From the NCBI RefSeq assembly GCF_900109135.1, contig NZ_FNYT01000010.1, positions 1-64,000 of the forward strand: a stretch of 64,000 nucleotides of DNA. Reading direction: 5' to 3'. A model generated the notes under the pieces. It was not told where the DNA came from, did no database searches, and saw only the letters and a program-made list of their open reading frames with translations. The translations under genes and the position numbers were made by a program. Shown piece after piece: positions 46,572 through 56,538 of this stretch. Position 1 is the first letter of the stretch. Each line of letters starts with the position of its first letter. Origin of the DNA: Trichococcus ilyis. Lineage in GTDB: Bacteria; Bacillota; Bacilli; Lactobacillales; Aerococcaceae.

Positions 46572-47957
46572 TTAAGACCCTTCCTCCTCACTTGTTGCCT
46601 TGACCAAGGAAACGACCGCATCCGTGAACGCTTTACCGCGCACTTCGAAATTCTTGTATTGATCCCAACTTGCGCAAGCCGGAGACAGCAGAATTGTGTC
46701 GCCTTCCTCGCTGTACTGATAACTGATCGGAACCGCACTTGCGACATTGTCGGTCACAACAATTTCTTTGATTCCGGCCTTTTCTCCGGCATCCTTCAGC
46801 TTATCCGCAGTCTCCCCGAAGACAATCAGCGTCTTCACGTTACCCAAGAAAGGAACGAGCTCATCGAAACTGTTCCCGCGATCCAGGCCTCCCGCCAACA
46901 GAATGACAGGCGTGCGGAAACTGCTCAGAGCTGTTTTGGTCGCAAGGATGTTTGTTGCTTTCGAATCGTTGTAGAATTTTCTGCCGTTCAGTTCGGATAC
47001 GAATTGGATTCGATGCTCGACGCCATAAAAGAGATGGAAGGCCGAGACGATAGCGGCATTGCTCACGCCGCAAAGTTTCGCTACGGCAACGGCAGCCAAT
47101 GCATTCTCGATATTGTGTTCGCCGGGAACCCTCAAATCAGCGATGTCCATCACCTTTTCGCCCTTGAAATACAGCGACCCTTCACTCGCATATGCCCCAT
47201 CATTCAACACCTGTGTGCGTGAAAATGGAACGATTCGGGCTTTCGAATGTTGCGCCAATTCACGCAATTCCGCTTGATCCCAATTCAGGACAAGATGATC
47301 GTCCGCCGTTTGGTTTTCGGTTATGCGCCACTTCGCTTTGACGTATTCTTTCCGATCCCCATGATAGTCCAGGTGCGCTTCCGTGATGTTCGTGATGACG
47401 GCAATGGCAGGCCGCATCGCTTCGATGCCCATCAATTGGAAGCTGGACAGCTCCATCACGACATCGTCATCGGCAGTCGCTGTGCGCGCCACTGCCGATG
47501 CGGGCACGCCGATATTTCCTGCTTTATAGGCTTTGCCTATTTTTCTGCCCGCATTCAACAAATCCGTAATCATTGTCGTAGTCGTGGTCTTTCCGTTTGT
47601 GCCTGTCACACCGATCAGGCGGCCTTCCAGAATCTCAGCTGCCAACTCGACTTCCGTCAAAACAGGGATGCCCAATTCAAGCGCCCGTTTGACCATCGGA
47701 TTGTTGTACGGAATGCCCGGATTTTTGACCATGAAGGAGAATGATTCATCCAACAATTCGATTGGATGGGATCCGGCGATGACTTTGATGCCGGATGAAA
47801 TCAATTCCTTCGCATCCGGATTGTCGGCCAGCTCCTTCGCATCATTGACCGTGACCATTGCGCCCAGTTCCAGGAGCAGTTTGGCCGCGTTCATTCCGCT
47901 GAGTGCCAAACCGAGCACCAATACTTTTTTGTTTTCGAACCGATTATTTGTTTTCAT
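46572..47957 (-). CDS. murD: UDP-MurNAc-L-alanyl-D-glutamate ligase
   Basis: The 461-residue Mur ligase adds D-Glu in the cytoplasm. The N-terminal Rossmann domain opens with [18 protein letters not shown], the P-loop is [14 protein letters not shown] and the C-terminal domain has [19 protein letters not shown]. The ATG at 47957 has AAGGGAGAG upstream. It lies 18 bases after mraY. Confidence 0.97.
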   Translation of the reverse strand: MKTNNRFENKKVLVLGLALSGMNAAKLLLELGAMVTVNDAKELADNPDAKELISSGIKVIAGSHPIELLDESFSFMVKNPGIPYNNPMVKRALELGIPVLTEVELAAEILEGRLIGVTGTNGKTTTTTMITDLLNAGRKIGKAYKAGNIGVPASAVARTATADDDVVMELSSFQLMGIEAMRPAIAVITNITEAHLDYHGDRKEYVKAKWRITENQTADDHLVLNWDQAELRELAQHSKARIVPFSRTQVLNDGAYASEGSLYFKGEKVMDIADLRVPGEHNIENALAAVAVAKLCGVSNAAIVSAFHLFYGVEHRIQFVSELNGRKFYNDSKATNILATKTALSSFRTPVILLAGGLDRGNSFDELVPFLGNVKTLIVFGETADKLKDAGEKAGIKEIVVTDNVASAVPISYQYSEEGDTILLSPACASWDQYKNFEVRGKAFTDAVVSLVKATSEEEGS

Positions 47958-47975
47958 GTGTTTCTCTCCCTTCAA

Positions 47976-48941
47976 TTAGACAAGCAACCATAGGGCCAAA
48001 AGTGCGGAGCTCAGACCGACCGCCCAAAAAGTCAGGACAACGCGCCATTCGCTCCACCCGCTCATTTCGAAATGATGGTGAATCGGCGACATCTTGAAGA
48101 TGCGTTTGCCGCGCAACTTGAAGGAGCCAACCTGCAGCATGACGCTGGCCGTTTCGATGACGAAGACAAGCCCGATCAGCAACAAGGACCACTCCAGATG
48201 CAATGCCAACGATACAACAGCCAGCCCCGCTCCCAATGCCAACGAGCCGACATCGCCCATAAAGATTTTTGCCGGCTTTTTGTTGAAAAAGAAGAAACCG
48301 ATCAGACCGCCGACGATTGCGATGCAAAACACCAGCACTTCCACTTGCCCTTGAAGGTAAGCCAAAATGCCGTACGCCGTATAGGCGATTCCTGCCGTTC
48401 CCGCGACTAACCCATCCAATCCATCAGTCAGGTTCACAGCATTCGAAAAACCGGTGATCCAGATGATCGTAAAGGCAGCGAACAGCAGCCAGTTCTCGAT
48501 CTGTCCAAAGAATGGGAGTGTGATCAGAGGATCCGACCCCGATAAAAAGAACAACGTCACAAAAATGAAAGATCCGACCAACTGCGCAAGGAACTTTTGC
48601 TTCGAAGTCAGCCCTTCGTTTTGTTTCTTGAATATTTTCAGAAAATCATCCAAAAAGCCGATCGCCGCAAAAAACAACAATACGAACAGCAGCATCGCCA
48701 GTTTTACGGTGAGGACTTCTTTCCATACCGAGGTGCCGATCACTGTCAGGATCGCAGCGATGATGAACACGACTCCTCCCATCGTCGGGGTGCCACTTTT
48801 CACTTGATGCCATTTCGGGCCTTCCTCTCTGGTGACTTGTCCGAATTGTTTCACTTTAAAATAGCCGATGAAGATTGGCATCATGCTGATTGTGATGGCA
48901 AAGCTGATCGATAAAGGCAGCAGCATTTCTGTCCAATGCAT
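47976..48941 (-). CDS. mraY: Phospho-MurNAc-pentapeptide transferase
   Basis: The 321-residue integral membrane enzyme forms lipid I. It has about ten transmembrane segments, the catalytic aspartates in FLDDFLKIFKK and NLTDGLDGL, and KIFMGDVGSLALGAG. Length is normal. Confidence 0.97.
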   Translation of the reverse strand: MHWTEMLLPLSISFAITISMMPIFIGYFKVKQFGQVTREEGPKWHQVKSGTPTMGGVVFIIAAILTVIGTSVWKEVLTVKLAMLLFVLLFFAAIGFLDDFLKIFKKQNEGLTSKQKFLAQLVGSFIFVTLFFLSGSDPLITLPFFGQIENWLLFAAFTIIWITGFSNAVNLTDGLDGLVAGTAGIAYTAYGILAYLQGQVEVLVFCIAIVGGLIGFFFFNKKPAKIFMGDVGSLALGAGLAVVSLALHLEWSLLLIGLVFVIETASVMLQVGSFKLRGKRIFKMSPIHHHFEMSGWSEWRVVLTFWAVGLSSALLALWLLV

Positions 48942-49012
48942 ATGATTTCCTCCTAATTAGGTGTTTTACGTTTTGAATGTGTGATACGAGCGTGCGTGAT
49001 ACTAGTGAACAT

Positions 49013-51172
49013 TTACTCCAAAATGACCTTGACTTCAGTTGCCGCGTTCAGGATGGATCCTGTTTCGAGACTCTGGAATACAACATAACCTTCGCCTTCG
49101 AAAGTGAAGTTGATGCCCGCAATTTCCGAAACCTTCAGCACATCGTCTTTTGACCAGCCGTAGACATCGGGCATCGTCATCGCGCCTTCCGTCATGAGGA
49201 TCGTTTTCTGGTTCGTGATCGTCTGGGTTCCGGCGTATGGGTATTGCTGGACGATCCGGCTGCCGCTGCCGATGATCGCGGTGTCATTGTAGCCGACCGC
49301 AGTCAGGGCCGCCAATGCTTCATCTTTGGATAAATTTGTCACCTCCGGCATCGATGCCTGGTTGACATCGCCGGTCACTTCCGTATTCAGGTTGTCATAC
49401 TCGATTGCCCTTGTCATGAAAGGATTGAATATTTCCGACAGATACTTGGAGCCGTTCAGGCTGTCCAGATTTGCAGGCCGTTTCAGAGTCAAATAAAGAA
49501 TGTAGCTAGGATCGTCCGCTGGAGCGAATCCGACTACCGAGTAAAGGTAATTGGAATAGCCAGTATAATACTGTCCAGTCGTGGAATTCACCACTTCTGC
49601 GGTACCTGTTTTGGCGGCGATATCGGTTCCCTCAATCTGATAAGCTTGGCCGGACCCATTCTCGTTGTAGACGACTTCCTTCAGGTAAGTCAGCACCGTT
49701 TGCGCGGTTTCTGCCGTGATTGGAGAACCGACTTCTTCCGGCTCGACAATGGTGACTTCGCCCGTATTCGGATCTTCCGTGCGATCCAAATAGTTCAGCT
49801 TCATCATGGTCCCTTCATTGGCGATTGCCGTAAAGGCCTGCATCAATTGGTAAGGCGTGACCGTTACCCCTTGGCCGAATGCCGTATTTGCCTTTTCAAT
49901 CGGATATGTATAGCTGTAATTTCCGGCCGCTTCGTTTTCCAGCCCTGAATCGGTCGATTTGCCGATGCCGAAGGCCTTCATGTAAGATTCCCACACGTCG
50001 TAGCCCATCGTTTGCACCAGTTTTACGAAAGCCACGTTACTGGAGCGGGCCAACCCTTCCAGGTAAGTGATGTTTCCCCAGCCTTCTTTGTTGTAGTCAC
50101 GGATGGTTCCACCCTCGACTTCCACACTGCCGGAAGCATAAGTCGCAAAGGGGCTGAACACGCCCTCGTTCACGGCTGCCGCTAAAGTCAAGATTTTGAA
50201 TGTGGAACCCGGTTCGTAAGTATCCTCCACCAGCAGATTCTGCCACTGAGCATCAATGCCTTCTTTGGTCGTGGCATTGAAGGTGGGCCGTTGGGAAGCC
50301 GCCAGGATTGCGCCGGTTTCCGGATTGACCAGCATGGCTGTCATCGATTCCGGTTCAGCCTCTGCGTACACTTGCGACATCAAGCTTTCCAGATAGATCT
50401 GAAGGCGGCTGTCGAGTGTCAGGTAAAGATTGTCGCCTTCGATCGGTTCCGCTTTCTGAATCTGGGTACCCGGAATCCTGTATCCGTTGGAATCCTCCTG
50501 ATAACTGATTTCACCGTCACTGCCGTCCAATTCGTCGTCATACAAGGATTCTATCCCCATCATGCCGACCAGTTTCTTTTCTTCATTCGTGTCTGCTTCC
50601 TCTTCGCTGACTGAACTTTGTGCAAAGCCGACGAGATGGGAAGCAAAAATCCCATTCGGATAAAGTCTGGACGGCGTTTCCTCGAATGTGATCCCGGGAA
50701 GTTTTTCCGCTTCGATGTTGGCTTTGGTCGCATAATTCAGGTTTGTCCCTGCACTGCCGAATTCGACTTGTTTCAAGCCTTCTTGCTCCAGGATGGTCAA
50801 GATTTCTTCTTTGCTCATGCTGATGTATTGCGCCAGGGCTTCAGCTGTTTTTTCCTTGTCGACGACATGATTCGGATTTCCCTTATCTTCACTCCATTCA
50901 TCGGTCAAAACAGCCACCAACGAATAAGAAGTAGCATCCAAGGCAATGGGATTCCCACCTATGTCATAGATGGTTCCTCTTTTTGCGGCAAGGATACTAC
51001 TTCTGGTATATAAGTTATTAACATGCTCGCTTAGATTCTCGCCATTTACCTTCTTGGTGATCATGATCATAGAAAAACGAAACATAAATACAAGAAATAG
51101 TAAACCAGTCAAACCAACCATGATGCGAGTCATTTTGTTTCGGTTATTTTGAGGATTAGCTTTTGTTTTCAT
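49013..51172 (-). CDS. Penicillin-binding protein 2X (division transpeptidase)
   Basis: The 719-residue class B PBP has one transmembrane segment (RIMVGLTGLLFLVFMFRFSM), a dimerisation domain, the transpeptidase with STFK, SSN (RSSNVAFVK) and KTGTAE motifs, and two C-terminal PASTA domains (about residues 600-719, MPEVTNLSKDEALAAL and MPDVYGWSKDDVLK). It cross-links septal wall. It overlaps ftsL by four bases. Confidence 0.96.
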   Translation of the reverse strand: MKTKANPQNNRNKMTRIMVGLTGLLFLVFMFRFSMIMITKKVNGENLSEHVNNLYTRSSILAAKRGTIYDIGGNPIALDATSYSLVAVLTDEWSEDKGNPNHVVDKEKTAEALAQYISMSKEEILTILEQEGLKQVEFGSAGTNLNYATKANIEAEKLPGITFEETPSRLYPNGIFASHLVGFAQSSVSEEEADTNEEKKLVGMMGIESLYDDELDGSDGEISYQEDSNGYRIPGTQIQKAEPIEGDNLYLTLDSRLQIYLESLMSQVYAEAEPESMTAMLVNPETGAILAASQRPTFNATTKEGIDAQWQNLLVEDTYEPGSTFKILTLAAAVNEGVFSPFATYASGSVEVEGGTIRDYNKEGWGNITYLEGLARSSNVAFVKLVQTMGYDVWESYMKAFGIGKSTDSGLENEAAGNYSYTYPIEKANTAFGQGVTVTPYQLMQAFTAIANEGTMMKLNYLDRTEDPNTGEVTIVEPEEVGSPITAETAQTVLTYLKEVVYNENGSGQAYQIEGTDIAAKTGTAEVVNSTTGQYYTGYSNYLYSVVGFAPADDPSYILYLTLKRPANLDSLNGSKYLSEIFNPFMTRAIEYDNLNTEVTGDVNQASMPEVTNLSKDEALAALTAVGYNDTAIIGSGSRIVQQYPYAGTQTITNQKTILMTEGAMTMPDVYGWSKDDVLKVSEIAGINFTFEGEGYVVFQSLETGSILNAATEVKVILE

Positions 51173-51549
51173 CGCGTAACATTCCTAACGTTTGCTTCAT
51201 TCATTTTCAGGCCGAGTTCTTTTGCTATTTCTATGATGCGGTCGTATCTCGAGAGCTCCTGGACCTCTTGTTCCAGGTTCTGGTTTTCCAATCCGATCGC
51301 AACGCTCTCGTTTTGCAAGTCCTGCAATGCTCTGTTCTGATTGGAGAGGGTCACTTGGGTAGCGAGTGATGACAGCAGCACGACCAATGCACATAGAACA
51401 GTGATGGTGATGGCAAATTTTTCGACTTTTGCATATTTATCTTTAACGGCCCTGTAGCCTTTCGGTCCAGCCTGGCCTTTACTGGCTTCTTTCCGTTCTT
51501 TCGGCAATGCCGGTTCCGCAATCGCCGCTCTATATTCAGGTAATGCCAC
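51169..51549 (-). CDS. ftsL: Cell division protein FtsL
   Basis: The 126-residue bitopic protein has a basic cytoplasmic end, one transmembrane segment (FAITITVLCALVVLLSSLATQ) and an extracytoplasmic coiled coil (DLQNESVAIGLENQNLEQEV). It bridges DivIB/DivIC and PBP2X. It lies 105 bases after rsmH. Confidence 0.9.
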   Translation of the reverse strand: MALPEYRAAIAEPALPKERKEASKGQAGPKGYRAVKDKYAKVEKFAITITVLCALVVLLSSLATQVTLSNQNRALQDLQNESVAIGLENQNLEQEVQELSRYDRIIEIAKELGLKMNEANVRNVTR

Positions 51550-51654
51550 TTAATCCTCTCCTCCCCCAAAATCAATCGCGCGGCTACAGCACAATTGATT
51601 GGTTCCGACTGGTGATCTTGAGACACAGAGCTCAGGCGCTCCACTTGCTCTTGT

Positions 51655-52605
51655 TTATTTTTTGACTCTTTCGATGATGCGCAATTTCGCGCTTTGGGAA
51701 CGCGAATTCTCGCTTAATTCCACCTCATCCGGCAAAATCGGTTTCCGGCTGATCAACTTGTAGTCCGCTTCATATTCTGAGGGAAGGATCGGCAATAAAG
51801 GCAGGCCTTCCTCTTTCGAGCTGGCTTCTTTGAAAAGGATCTTGACGATCCGATCTTCCAAGGATTGGAAGGAGATGACGCTCATGCGGCCTCCGACGTT
51901 CAGCATTTTCAGGCCGTCCTCGATCGAATCTTCGATTGCCGCCAATTCATCGTTGACAGCGATGCGCAAAGCTTGGAAAATGCGCTTAGCCGGGTGGCCG
52001 CCTTTTCTTCTGGCAGGCGCCGGAATGCAGTCCTTGATGATTTCGACCAGTTCGCCTGTCGTCTCGATCGGTTTGGTTTCGCGGAGGCTTTCGATTTTGC
52101 GGGCGATTTGCTTGGAGAATTTCTCTTCGCCGTATCGGTAAAAGATCTTCACAAGTTCGGCAAATGGCCATTCATTCACAATGATGCGGGCCGTCAATTC
52201 CTGTTCTTGGTCCATACGCATATCAAGCGGTGCATCGTAGCGGTAACTGAACCCGCGTTCCGCCTGGTCCAGTTGCGGGGAGGACACACCCAAATCGTAC
52301 AGGATGCCGTCGACGCCAAAAACGCCGCGTTTTTCCAATTCTTCTTTGATGTTCCGGAAATTGGCCTTGATGAGTGTCACCATGCCTTTTTCGATATAGG
52401 ACGCCAGCTCCGCCTCCGCGTTTTCGATCGCGATGCGGTCTTGATCGAAGGCGTACAGATGCCCCTGTTCATTCAATTTTGATAAAATCACGCTGCTGTG
52501 TCCGGCGCCCCCTAAAGTGCAGTCGACATAAATCCCATTTGGTTTGATGTCCAAACCATCAATGGACTCTTTTAGTAATACGCTATAATGTTCAAATTTT
52601 TCCAT
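51655..52605 (-). CDS. rsmH: 16S rRNA m4C1402 methyltransferase
   Basis: The 316-residue enzyme (formerly MraW) methylates C1402 of 16S rRNA. It begins [18 protein letters not shown] and has the SAM loop [32 protein letters not shown] and [11 protein letters not shown]. The ATG at 52605 follows GGTG and matches the family; a longer frame to 52629 is not needed. Confidence 0.97.
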   Translation of the reverse strand: MEKFEHYSVLLKESIDGLDIKPNGIYVDCTLGGAGHSSVILSKLNEQGHLYAFDQDRIAIENAEAELASYIEKGMVTLIKANFRNIKEELEKRGVFGVDGILYDLGVSSPQLDQAERGFSYRYDAPLDMRMDQEQELTARIIVNEWPFAELVKIFYRYGEEKFSKQIARKIESLRETKPIETTGELVEIIKDCIPAPARRKGGHPAKRIFQALRIAVNDELAAIEDSIEDGLKMLNVGGRMSVISFQSLEDRIVKILFKEASSKEEGLPLLPILPSEYEADYKLISRKPILPDEVELSENSRSQSAKLRIIERVKK

Positions 52606-52612
52606 TTTACAC

Positions 52613-53044
52613 CTACAATCCAAAATCAATCATCGTTTCGGCAATATCTTCGAAGTTTTCGGCCGCCTCATCAGCAAATGCCTCCCATTTCTCATTGCTC
52701 CATATTTCTATCCGGTCGGATACACCGACAATTCGGCATTCTTTTTCAATTTTCGCATAATCCAGTAATGTTTGGGGTATATTGATGCGCCCTTGTTTGT
52801 CCAATTCCGCTTCCATGGCGGCTGAGTAGAAAAAACGGGTAAAAGCGCGCGCATCTTTTTTGGCAAGAGGCAATTGTTTCAATTTCTCTTGGAGCAGTTC
52901 CCATTGGCTTAACGGATAGCCGAACAAACAGCCGTCCAACCCGCGGGTGATGATGAACGTTTCGCCTAATTCTTCGCGAAACTTAGCTGGCATGATCAAT
53001 CGGCCTTTAGCGTCCACATTGTGTTTGAATTCGCCCATCAACAT
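52613..53044 (-). CDS. mraZ: Transcriptional regulator MraZ
   Basis: The 143-residue protein has two AbrB-like MraZ repeats, each with a DxxGR turn: [13 protein letters not shown] and [12 protein letters not shown]. It binds DNA upstream of its own operon. The ATG at 53044 gives the family start MLMGEF and normal length; the frame to 53098 runs through the regulatory repeats. It heads the division cluster. Confidence 0.96.
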   Translation of the reverse strand: MLMGEFKHNVDAKGRLIMPAKFREELGETFIITRGLDGCLFGYPLSQWELLQEKLKQLPLAKKDARAFTRFFYSAAMEAELDKQGRINIPQTLLDYAKIEKECRIVGVSDRIEIWSNEKWEAFADEAAENFEDIAETMIDFGL

Positions 53045-53081
53045 AAAGACACTCGCCCCCACCTTTAAATATGTTTTCAGT

Positions 53082-53113
53082 CTACCACATCCCCCCACTT
53101 TCTACCACATTTT
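53082..53113 (-). promoter_or_regulatory. Putative MraZ-binding repeat block
   Basis: On the minus strand ATGTGGTAG occurs twice (complement of 53102-53110 and 53082-53090), 20 bases apart, with AAAGTGGGGGG between them; a further AAAGGTGGGGG lies closer to the gene. MraZ proteins bind short direct repeats of TGGGG or AAAGTG type at about ten-base spacing, so autorepression of the cluster is likely. Confidence 0.6.
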
Positions 53114-53130
53114 CCCGAACAATTCATAAA

Positions 53131-53175
53131 AAAAACAAATTGGCTTCGATGAATAATCGAAACCAATTTGTTTTT
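53131..53175 (-). terminator. Terminator of the glycosyltransferase transcript
   Basis: AAAAACAAATTGG (53131-53143) pairs with CCAATTTGTTTTT (53163-53175), with an inner TCGAT/ATCGA stem. T-runs lie on both strands, about 150 bases after the gene. Confidence 0.75.
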
Positions 53176-53325
53176 AGTTATCATCTCTCAGTTTGCCGAA
53201 CGCAAAAACGGGATATCATAGGGCCAGCACCGAATAAATCTAATCAAACCGATCCGTTCGGAATGAATTTGGTGAAAGTGGGGGATCTGCCCAACGGATC
53301 CTTTTGGTTGCGGCCCGGATGCGCG

Positions 53326-54342
53326 TCACTTGTCAGCCTTATGCAATTCAACGGCTGTTTCATAGGCGTTACGCAATTCCGAACCGATGCAGCTAAGATC
53401 CTTTTGGCGCACGCGTTCCTGTCCTGCAGCCTTCAAAGAAGGCAACTCGCCTTCCAGGATTCCGCTGATCATCCTCCTGAACTCGTCGTTCGTCCTCCCT
53501 TTGTAGACATGTTTACCATCAATCAAATCATCTTCATAAATCGGGATATCCCGGACCAGAATTTCCTGCCCCATCGCAAGTGCCTCCAGCAGGACGATCC
53601 CTTCAGTTTCTTCATACGTCGGAAAGAAAAACAAATCAGCACCGCAGTATGCATTGCGGAGCTCATCGGGAGCCACATAACCGGCAAATTTCAGATTGGG
53701 CAATTTTGTCGCTACCGCTTCACGGATTTCCCGCGGAACTTGACGGAGATTCAGGTAGCCGAACCAGATGAACTGGTAGGCAGGCAGGGCTTTGGCCAAA
53801 GCGACAAAATCAAGGATCCCTTTCCGTTTGATGTAAAGACCGACAGACATGACGATCTTGTCAGCTTCCGTATAGCCGTATTTATTGCGGAATGCCGCCC
53901 CCATTTCCTTGTTCGACCGATAAAACGACAGATCGATGCCGTTTGATATCGGAATGATCGGTTTTCCCAGACCCGCCTGCTGCAGCAACCGTTTCGAATA
54001 CGGGGTAGGCGTCAAGACCACATCGCCATGGCTGTAGCAGTGCAGGATCCACTTGCTGAACAACGGTGCCGCCGCATTGGAGAAGATGAAGGAATTCTGG
54101 AAATCCTCTTTTGTGGAATGGGCGTGGTAAACGATTGGTTTGCCCAGTTTTTTGACTTTGTGCAAGAGACGATAGGATTGTCCGAAGTAGGTGTTGATGT
54201 GCATCAGATCAAAATCGTCCTGGAAATCCGTCGTAAAATCGATTCCTTCCAGTGTGAGCGCCTTTTTTTGGTGCTCGATCGCTCTGCCCAAACCGGATTT
54301 CCCGATGTATTTCATACCTTCGGAGTACAGCAATACTTTCAT
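53326..54342 (-). CDS. Family 4 glycosyltransferase
   Basis: The 338-residue GT-B enzyme begins MKVLLYSEGMKYIGKSGLGRA and has the nucleotide-sugar binding region FFFPTYEETEGIVLLEALAMG with the EX7E motif. It is probably a cytoplasmic, membrane-associated sugar transferase. It resembles the LafB-type glycolipid or lipoteichoic-acid-anchor transferases of Lactobacillales, but acceptor and donor are not shown. It lies directly after a DUF3397 membrane-protein gene. Confidence 0.82.
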   Translation of the reverse strand: MKVLLYSEGMKYIGKSGLGRAIEHQKKALTLEGIDFTTDFQDDFDLMHINTYFGQSYRLLHKVKKLGKPIVYHAHSTKEDFQNSFIFSNAAAPLFSKWILHCYSHGDVVLTPTPYSKRLLQQAGLGKPIIPISNGIDLSFYRSNKEMGAAFRNKYGYTEADKIVMSVGLYIKRKGILDFVALAKALPAYQFIWFGYLNLRQVPREIREAVATKLPNLKFAGYVAPDELRNAYCGADLFFFPTYEETEGIVLLEALAMGQEILVRDIPIYEDDLIDGKHVYKGRTNDEFRRMISGILEGELPSLKAAGQERVRQKDLSCIGSELRNAYETAVELHKADK

Positions 54343-54372
54343 GATAGTGGCCTCCCTTCTTCAGATTTCGGA

Positions 54373-54750
54373 CTATCCCCTCACGAGGAAATAAATGCGC
54401 AAAAGCACCAACAGATAATAAAAAATCAGCGCCATCAAAAAGAGTATTTTGATGAAATAACGATAAAACCTTTTTGGCTGATGCCCCTTTTTCCGCCTGT
54501 CGAAATACAGCGTCTGCAGCAGCCCCGCAACGCAGGCTGCCAAGAGGAAGTGCGGCAAAAGCGAATAGGTCAAACTGTAGACGCTCAGGATATGGATGCC
54601 AACCAACAAAAACGGCAGCACGACATCCGCCACCGTCAATTGGATGATCTGTTTGTACCTGAGATATGGCCGGAAAAATTTATTGATCAGAATCATTTCT
54701 AAAACCGGAAAAACATAAAACAAAATTTCAAGATAATGGAATTTTTGCAT
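54373..54750 (-). CDS. DUF3397 family membrane protein
   Basis: The 125-residue protein has four hydrophobic segments (ILFYVFPVLEMILI, VVLPFLLVGIHILSVY, FLLAACVAGLLQTLYF, IKILFLMALIFYYLLVLLRI). Relatives are found near mraZ and rpmF in Lactobacillales. No function is known. The glycosyltransferase follows 30 bases later. Confidence 0.8.
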   Translation of the reverse strand: MQKFHYLEILFYVFPVLEMILINKFFRPYLRYKQIIQLTVADVVLPFLLVGIHILSVYSLTYSLLPHFLLAACVAGLLQTLYFDRRKKGHQPKRFYRYFIKILFLMALIFYYLLVLLRIYFLVRG

Positions 54751-54841
54751 TCCGAAGCTCCTTTACGAAAATATGGCATTCAAGCCGCGTACGTTCATTT
54801 TACCTCATTCCGGCGATTTGTGCCTCCCAGAAAAAAGAAAA

Positions 54842-54877
54842 CAAAAAAAGCCAGCAGAACGTTCATTCTGCTGACTG
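54842..54877 (-). terminator. Terminator of yceD-rpmF
   Basis: AGCCAGCAGAA pairs with TTCTGCTGACT with one mismatch, followed on the minus strand by a long T-run. Confidence 0.8.
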
Positions 54878-54900
54878 GAATTGCGGATAGCATTTCATGA

Positions 54901-55080
54901 TTAGTTTTGTTTTTCAACAACTGCTTCTCCATCATAGTGACCGCATGATGCACAAACGTGGTGGCTCTTTTTCAATTCGCCACAGTTAGGGCATGCGTTC
55001 AAGCCTGGAATCGCTAATTTGAAGTGCGTACGTCTTTTTGCTTTTCTCGCTTTAGATGTTCTTCTTTTAGGTACTGCCAT
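54901..55080 (-). CDS. rpmF: 50S ribosomal protein L32
   Basis: This 59-residue large-subunit protein begins [20 protein letters not shown]. It is of the zinc-binding type, with cysteines 30, 33, 43 and 46 in CPNC and CASC. A GGAGG site lies upstream. It follows yceD, the usual Firmicutes order. It is short and easily missed. Confidence 0.97.
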   Translation of the reverse strand: MAVPKRRTSKARKAKRRTHFKLAIPGLNACPNCGELKKSHHVCASCGHYDGEAVVEKQN

Positions 55081-55139
55081 TTCCTTACACCTCCCTGTAT
55101 TAATCGCTGGATTCAGTTAACAAATCAGCGTCAAAAATT

Positions 55140-55697
55140 TCACTCTGTTTTTTCTTCGTCTTCTAATAGGGCCTTCAGACCAGCTAATCGCGGATCGATC
55201 TGATCGGATTTTTCCTCTTGTCTCTTCCTTGCGAAAGTTTCTTCGGAAACAACTTCCCAGTCAGCGCCACTCGGCATTTCATCGGATTCCAACTCTTCCG
55301 GCGTGTAGACTTGCAGAGGCAGATTCAGCAGGATATTGTCCTCGATAGCGGGAACAAGATCCACTTCATCACCCTCAAGCGGCAACACGACTTCCACAGG
55401 GTTATCCTGTTCGAGGTAGAGCGATTCATTTTCGGTGTACACTTCTTCGATCGCTATTTGCATAGGTACATCCACTGGTTCCAACGACCTTGACGAAGGC
55501 AGGGTAATCGTTAGATCGATTCGGAAATTGGCAAGCACAGAATGATTTTCGTATAATAAGAAACCTTCCGCCTTGATCGGCGACACTGCTAGGATTTCAT
55601 TATTTCTCTGCATCAATGAACTTTTCCGGTCTATCGTCCGGGAGAAATAGTGCGGTTCACCACGATGTTCTTGTAATTCTTTTAATGGCCACTTCAT
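55140..55697 (-). CDS. YceD family protein (DUF177)
   Basis: The 185-residue protein begins MKWPLKELQEHRG, as do family members, and has an acidic middle and tail (EDNILLNLPLQVYTPEE). YceD is linked to 23S rRNA or ribosome maturation in some bacteria. The ATG at 55697 has GGGGTG six bases upstream. It is co-transcribed with rpmF from a perfect promoter. Confidence 0.88.
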   Translation of the reverse strand: MKWPLKELQEHRGEPHYFSRTIDRKSSLMQRNNEILAVSPIKAEGFLLYENHSVLANFRIDLTITLPSSRSLEPVDVPMQIAIEEVYTENESLYLEQDNPVEVVLPLEGDEVDLVPAIEDNILLNLPLQVYTPEELESDEMPSGADWEVVSEETFARKRQEEKSDQIDPRLAGLKALLEDEEKTE

Positions 55698-55725
55698 TTC
55701 CATCACCCCTAAAATAACAAATTGA

Positions 55726-55754
55726 ATTATACTAGTGAAAAAAACCTTTGTCAA
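55726..55754 (-). promoter_or_regulatory. Consensus promoter of yceD-rpmF
   Basis: TTGACA (complement of 55749-55754) and TATAAT (complement of 55726-55731) match the consensus exactly and are 17 bases apart. Confidence 0.9.
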
Positions 55755-55791
55755 TGTATTTTCCTTTACATCAAAAAAGGAAAACGTTTTT

Positions 55792-56496
55792 TTACGCTTT
55801 TAATTCTTTGGCCAATGCGATCGTTTTGTCCAAAAGCACCTTTTCTGCATCGACGACCGGATAGCGTTGTTCCTTATCCTCACTGTTCATCAATGAAACT
55901 TCCGTGCAACCCAACAGCACAATATCCGCACCGCAATTTTTGAAATCTTCCAATATTTCGTAATACAAAGGGAAAAATAAATGAGATCTTTCTTTGATGT
56001 AATAATAAATCATTTTATTGATCTTGTCTTGTAATTCTCTGTCCGGCAAAACCACCTGATAACCATTCTCGACCAGACGATTTTCATAGATCCGGCTCTG
56101 ATGTGTTCCTTCAGTGGCGAATAAACCGACTTTTTTTGCGCCTTGATAATGTTCGGCGATGTAGTCGACCGTAAGATCGATCATATTCAAAATAGGAATA
56201 TCCGTTTCCTTTTGGATATCATCGAAGAAATAATGGATCGTATTGCAGGGCATGATGATGAATTCCGGCCGAAGCAGATTCAACATGTGGACATCTTCTA
56301 TCACAGCATCGACTGGGTTCGGCTTGGTCGGATCCAAGATGTATTCCGTGCGGTCGGGAATGTCAGCGTGATTCATCAGAATGTAATTGAAATAATCCTG
56401 GTCGTTTTCGGGGAAATGGCGCTTGTTCATTTCAACAAGAAAATTTGTCGTCGCCAGCGTTCCCATTCCTCCGAGAATACCAAAAAATTTTTTCAT
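55792..56496 (-). CDS. Aspartate racemase (Asp/Glu racemase family)
   Basis: The 234-residue enzyme begins MKKFFGILGGMGTLAT and has the two catalytic cysteines in IIMPCNTIHYF and VLLGCTEVSL. It would convert L-Asp to D-Asp. It lies 42 bases after a D-aspartate ligase gene on the same transcript, so together they would supply and attach D-Asp to lipid-linked wall precursors. Glutamate racemase is less likely on context. Confidence 0.88.
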   Translation of the reverse strand: MKKFFGILGGMGTLATTNFLVEMNKRHFPENDQDYFNYILMNHADIPDRTEYILDPTKPNPVDAVIEDVHMLNLLRPEFIIMPCNTIHYFFDDIQKETDIPILNMIDLTVDYIAEHYQGAKKVGLFATEGTHQSRIYENRLVENGYQVVLPDRELQDKINKMIYYYIKERSHLFFPLYYEILEDFKNCGADIVLLGCTEVSLMNSEDKEQRYPVVDAEKVLLDKTIALAKELKA

Positions 56497-56538
56497 CCTT
56501 TCTCATCCCTCATTTCCCGTTTTGTTTCTCGATTCAGG

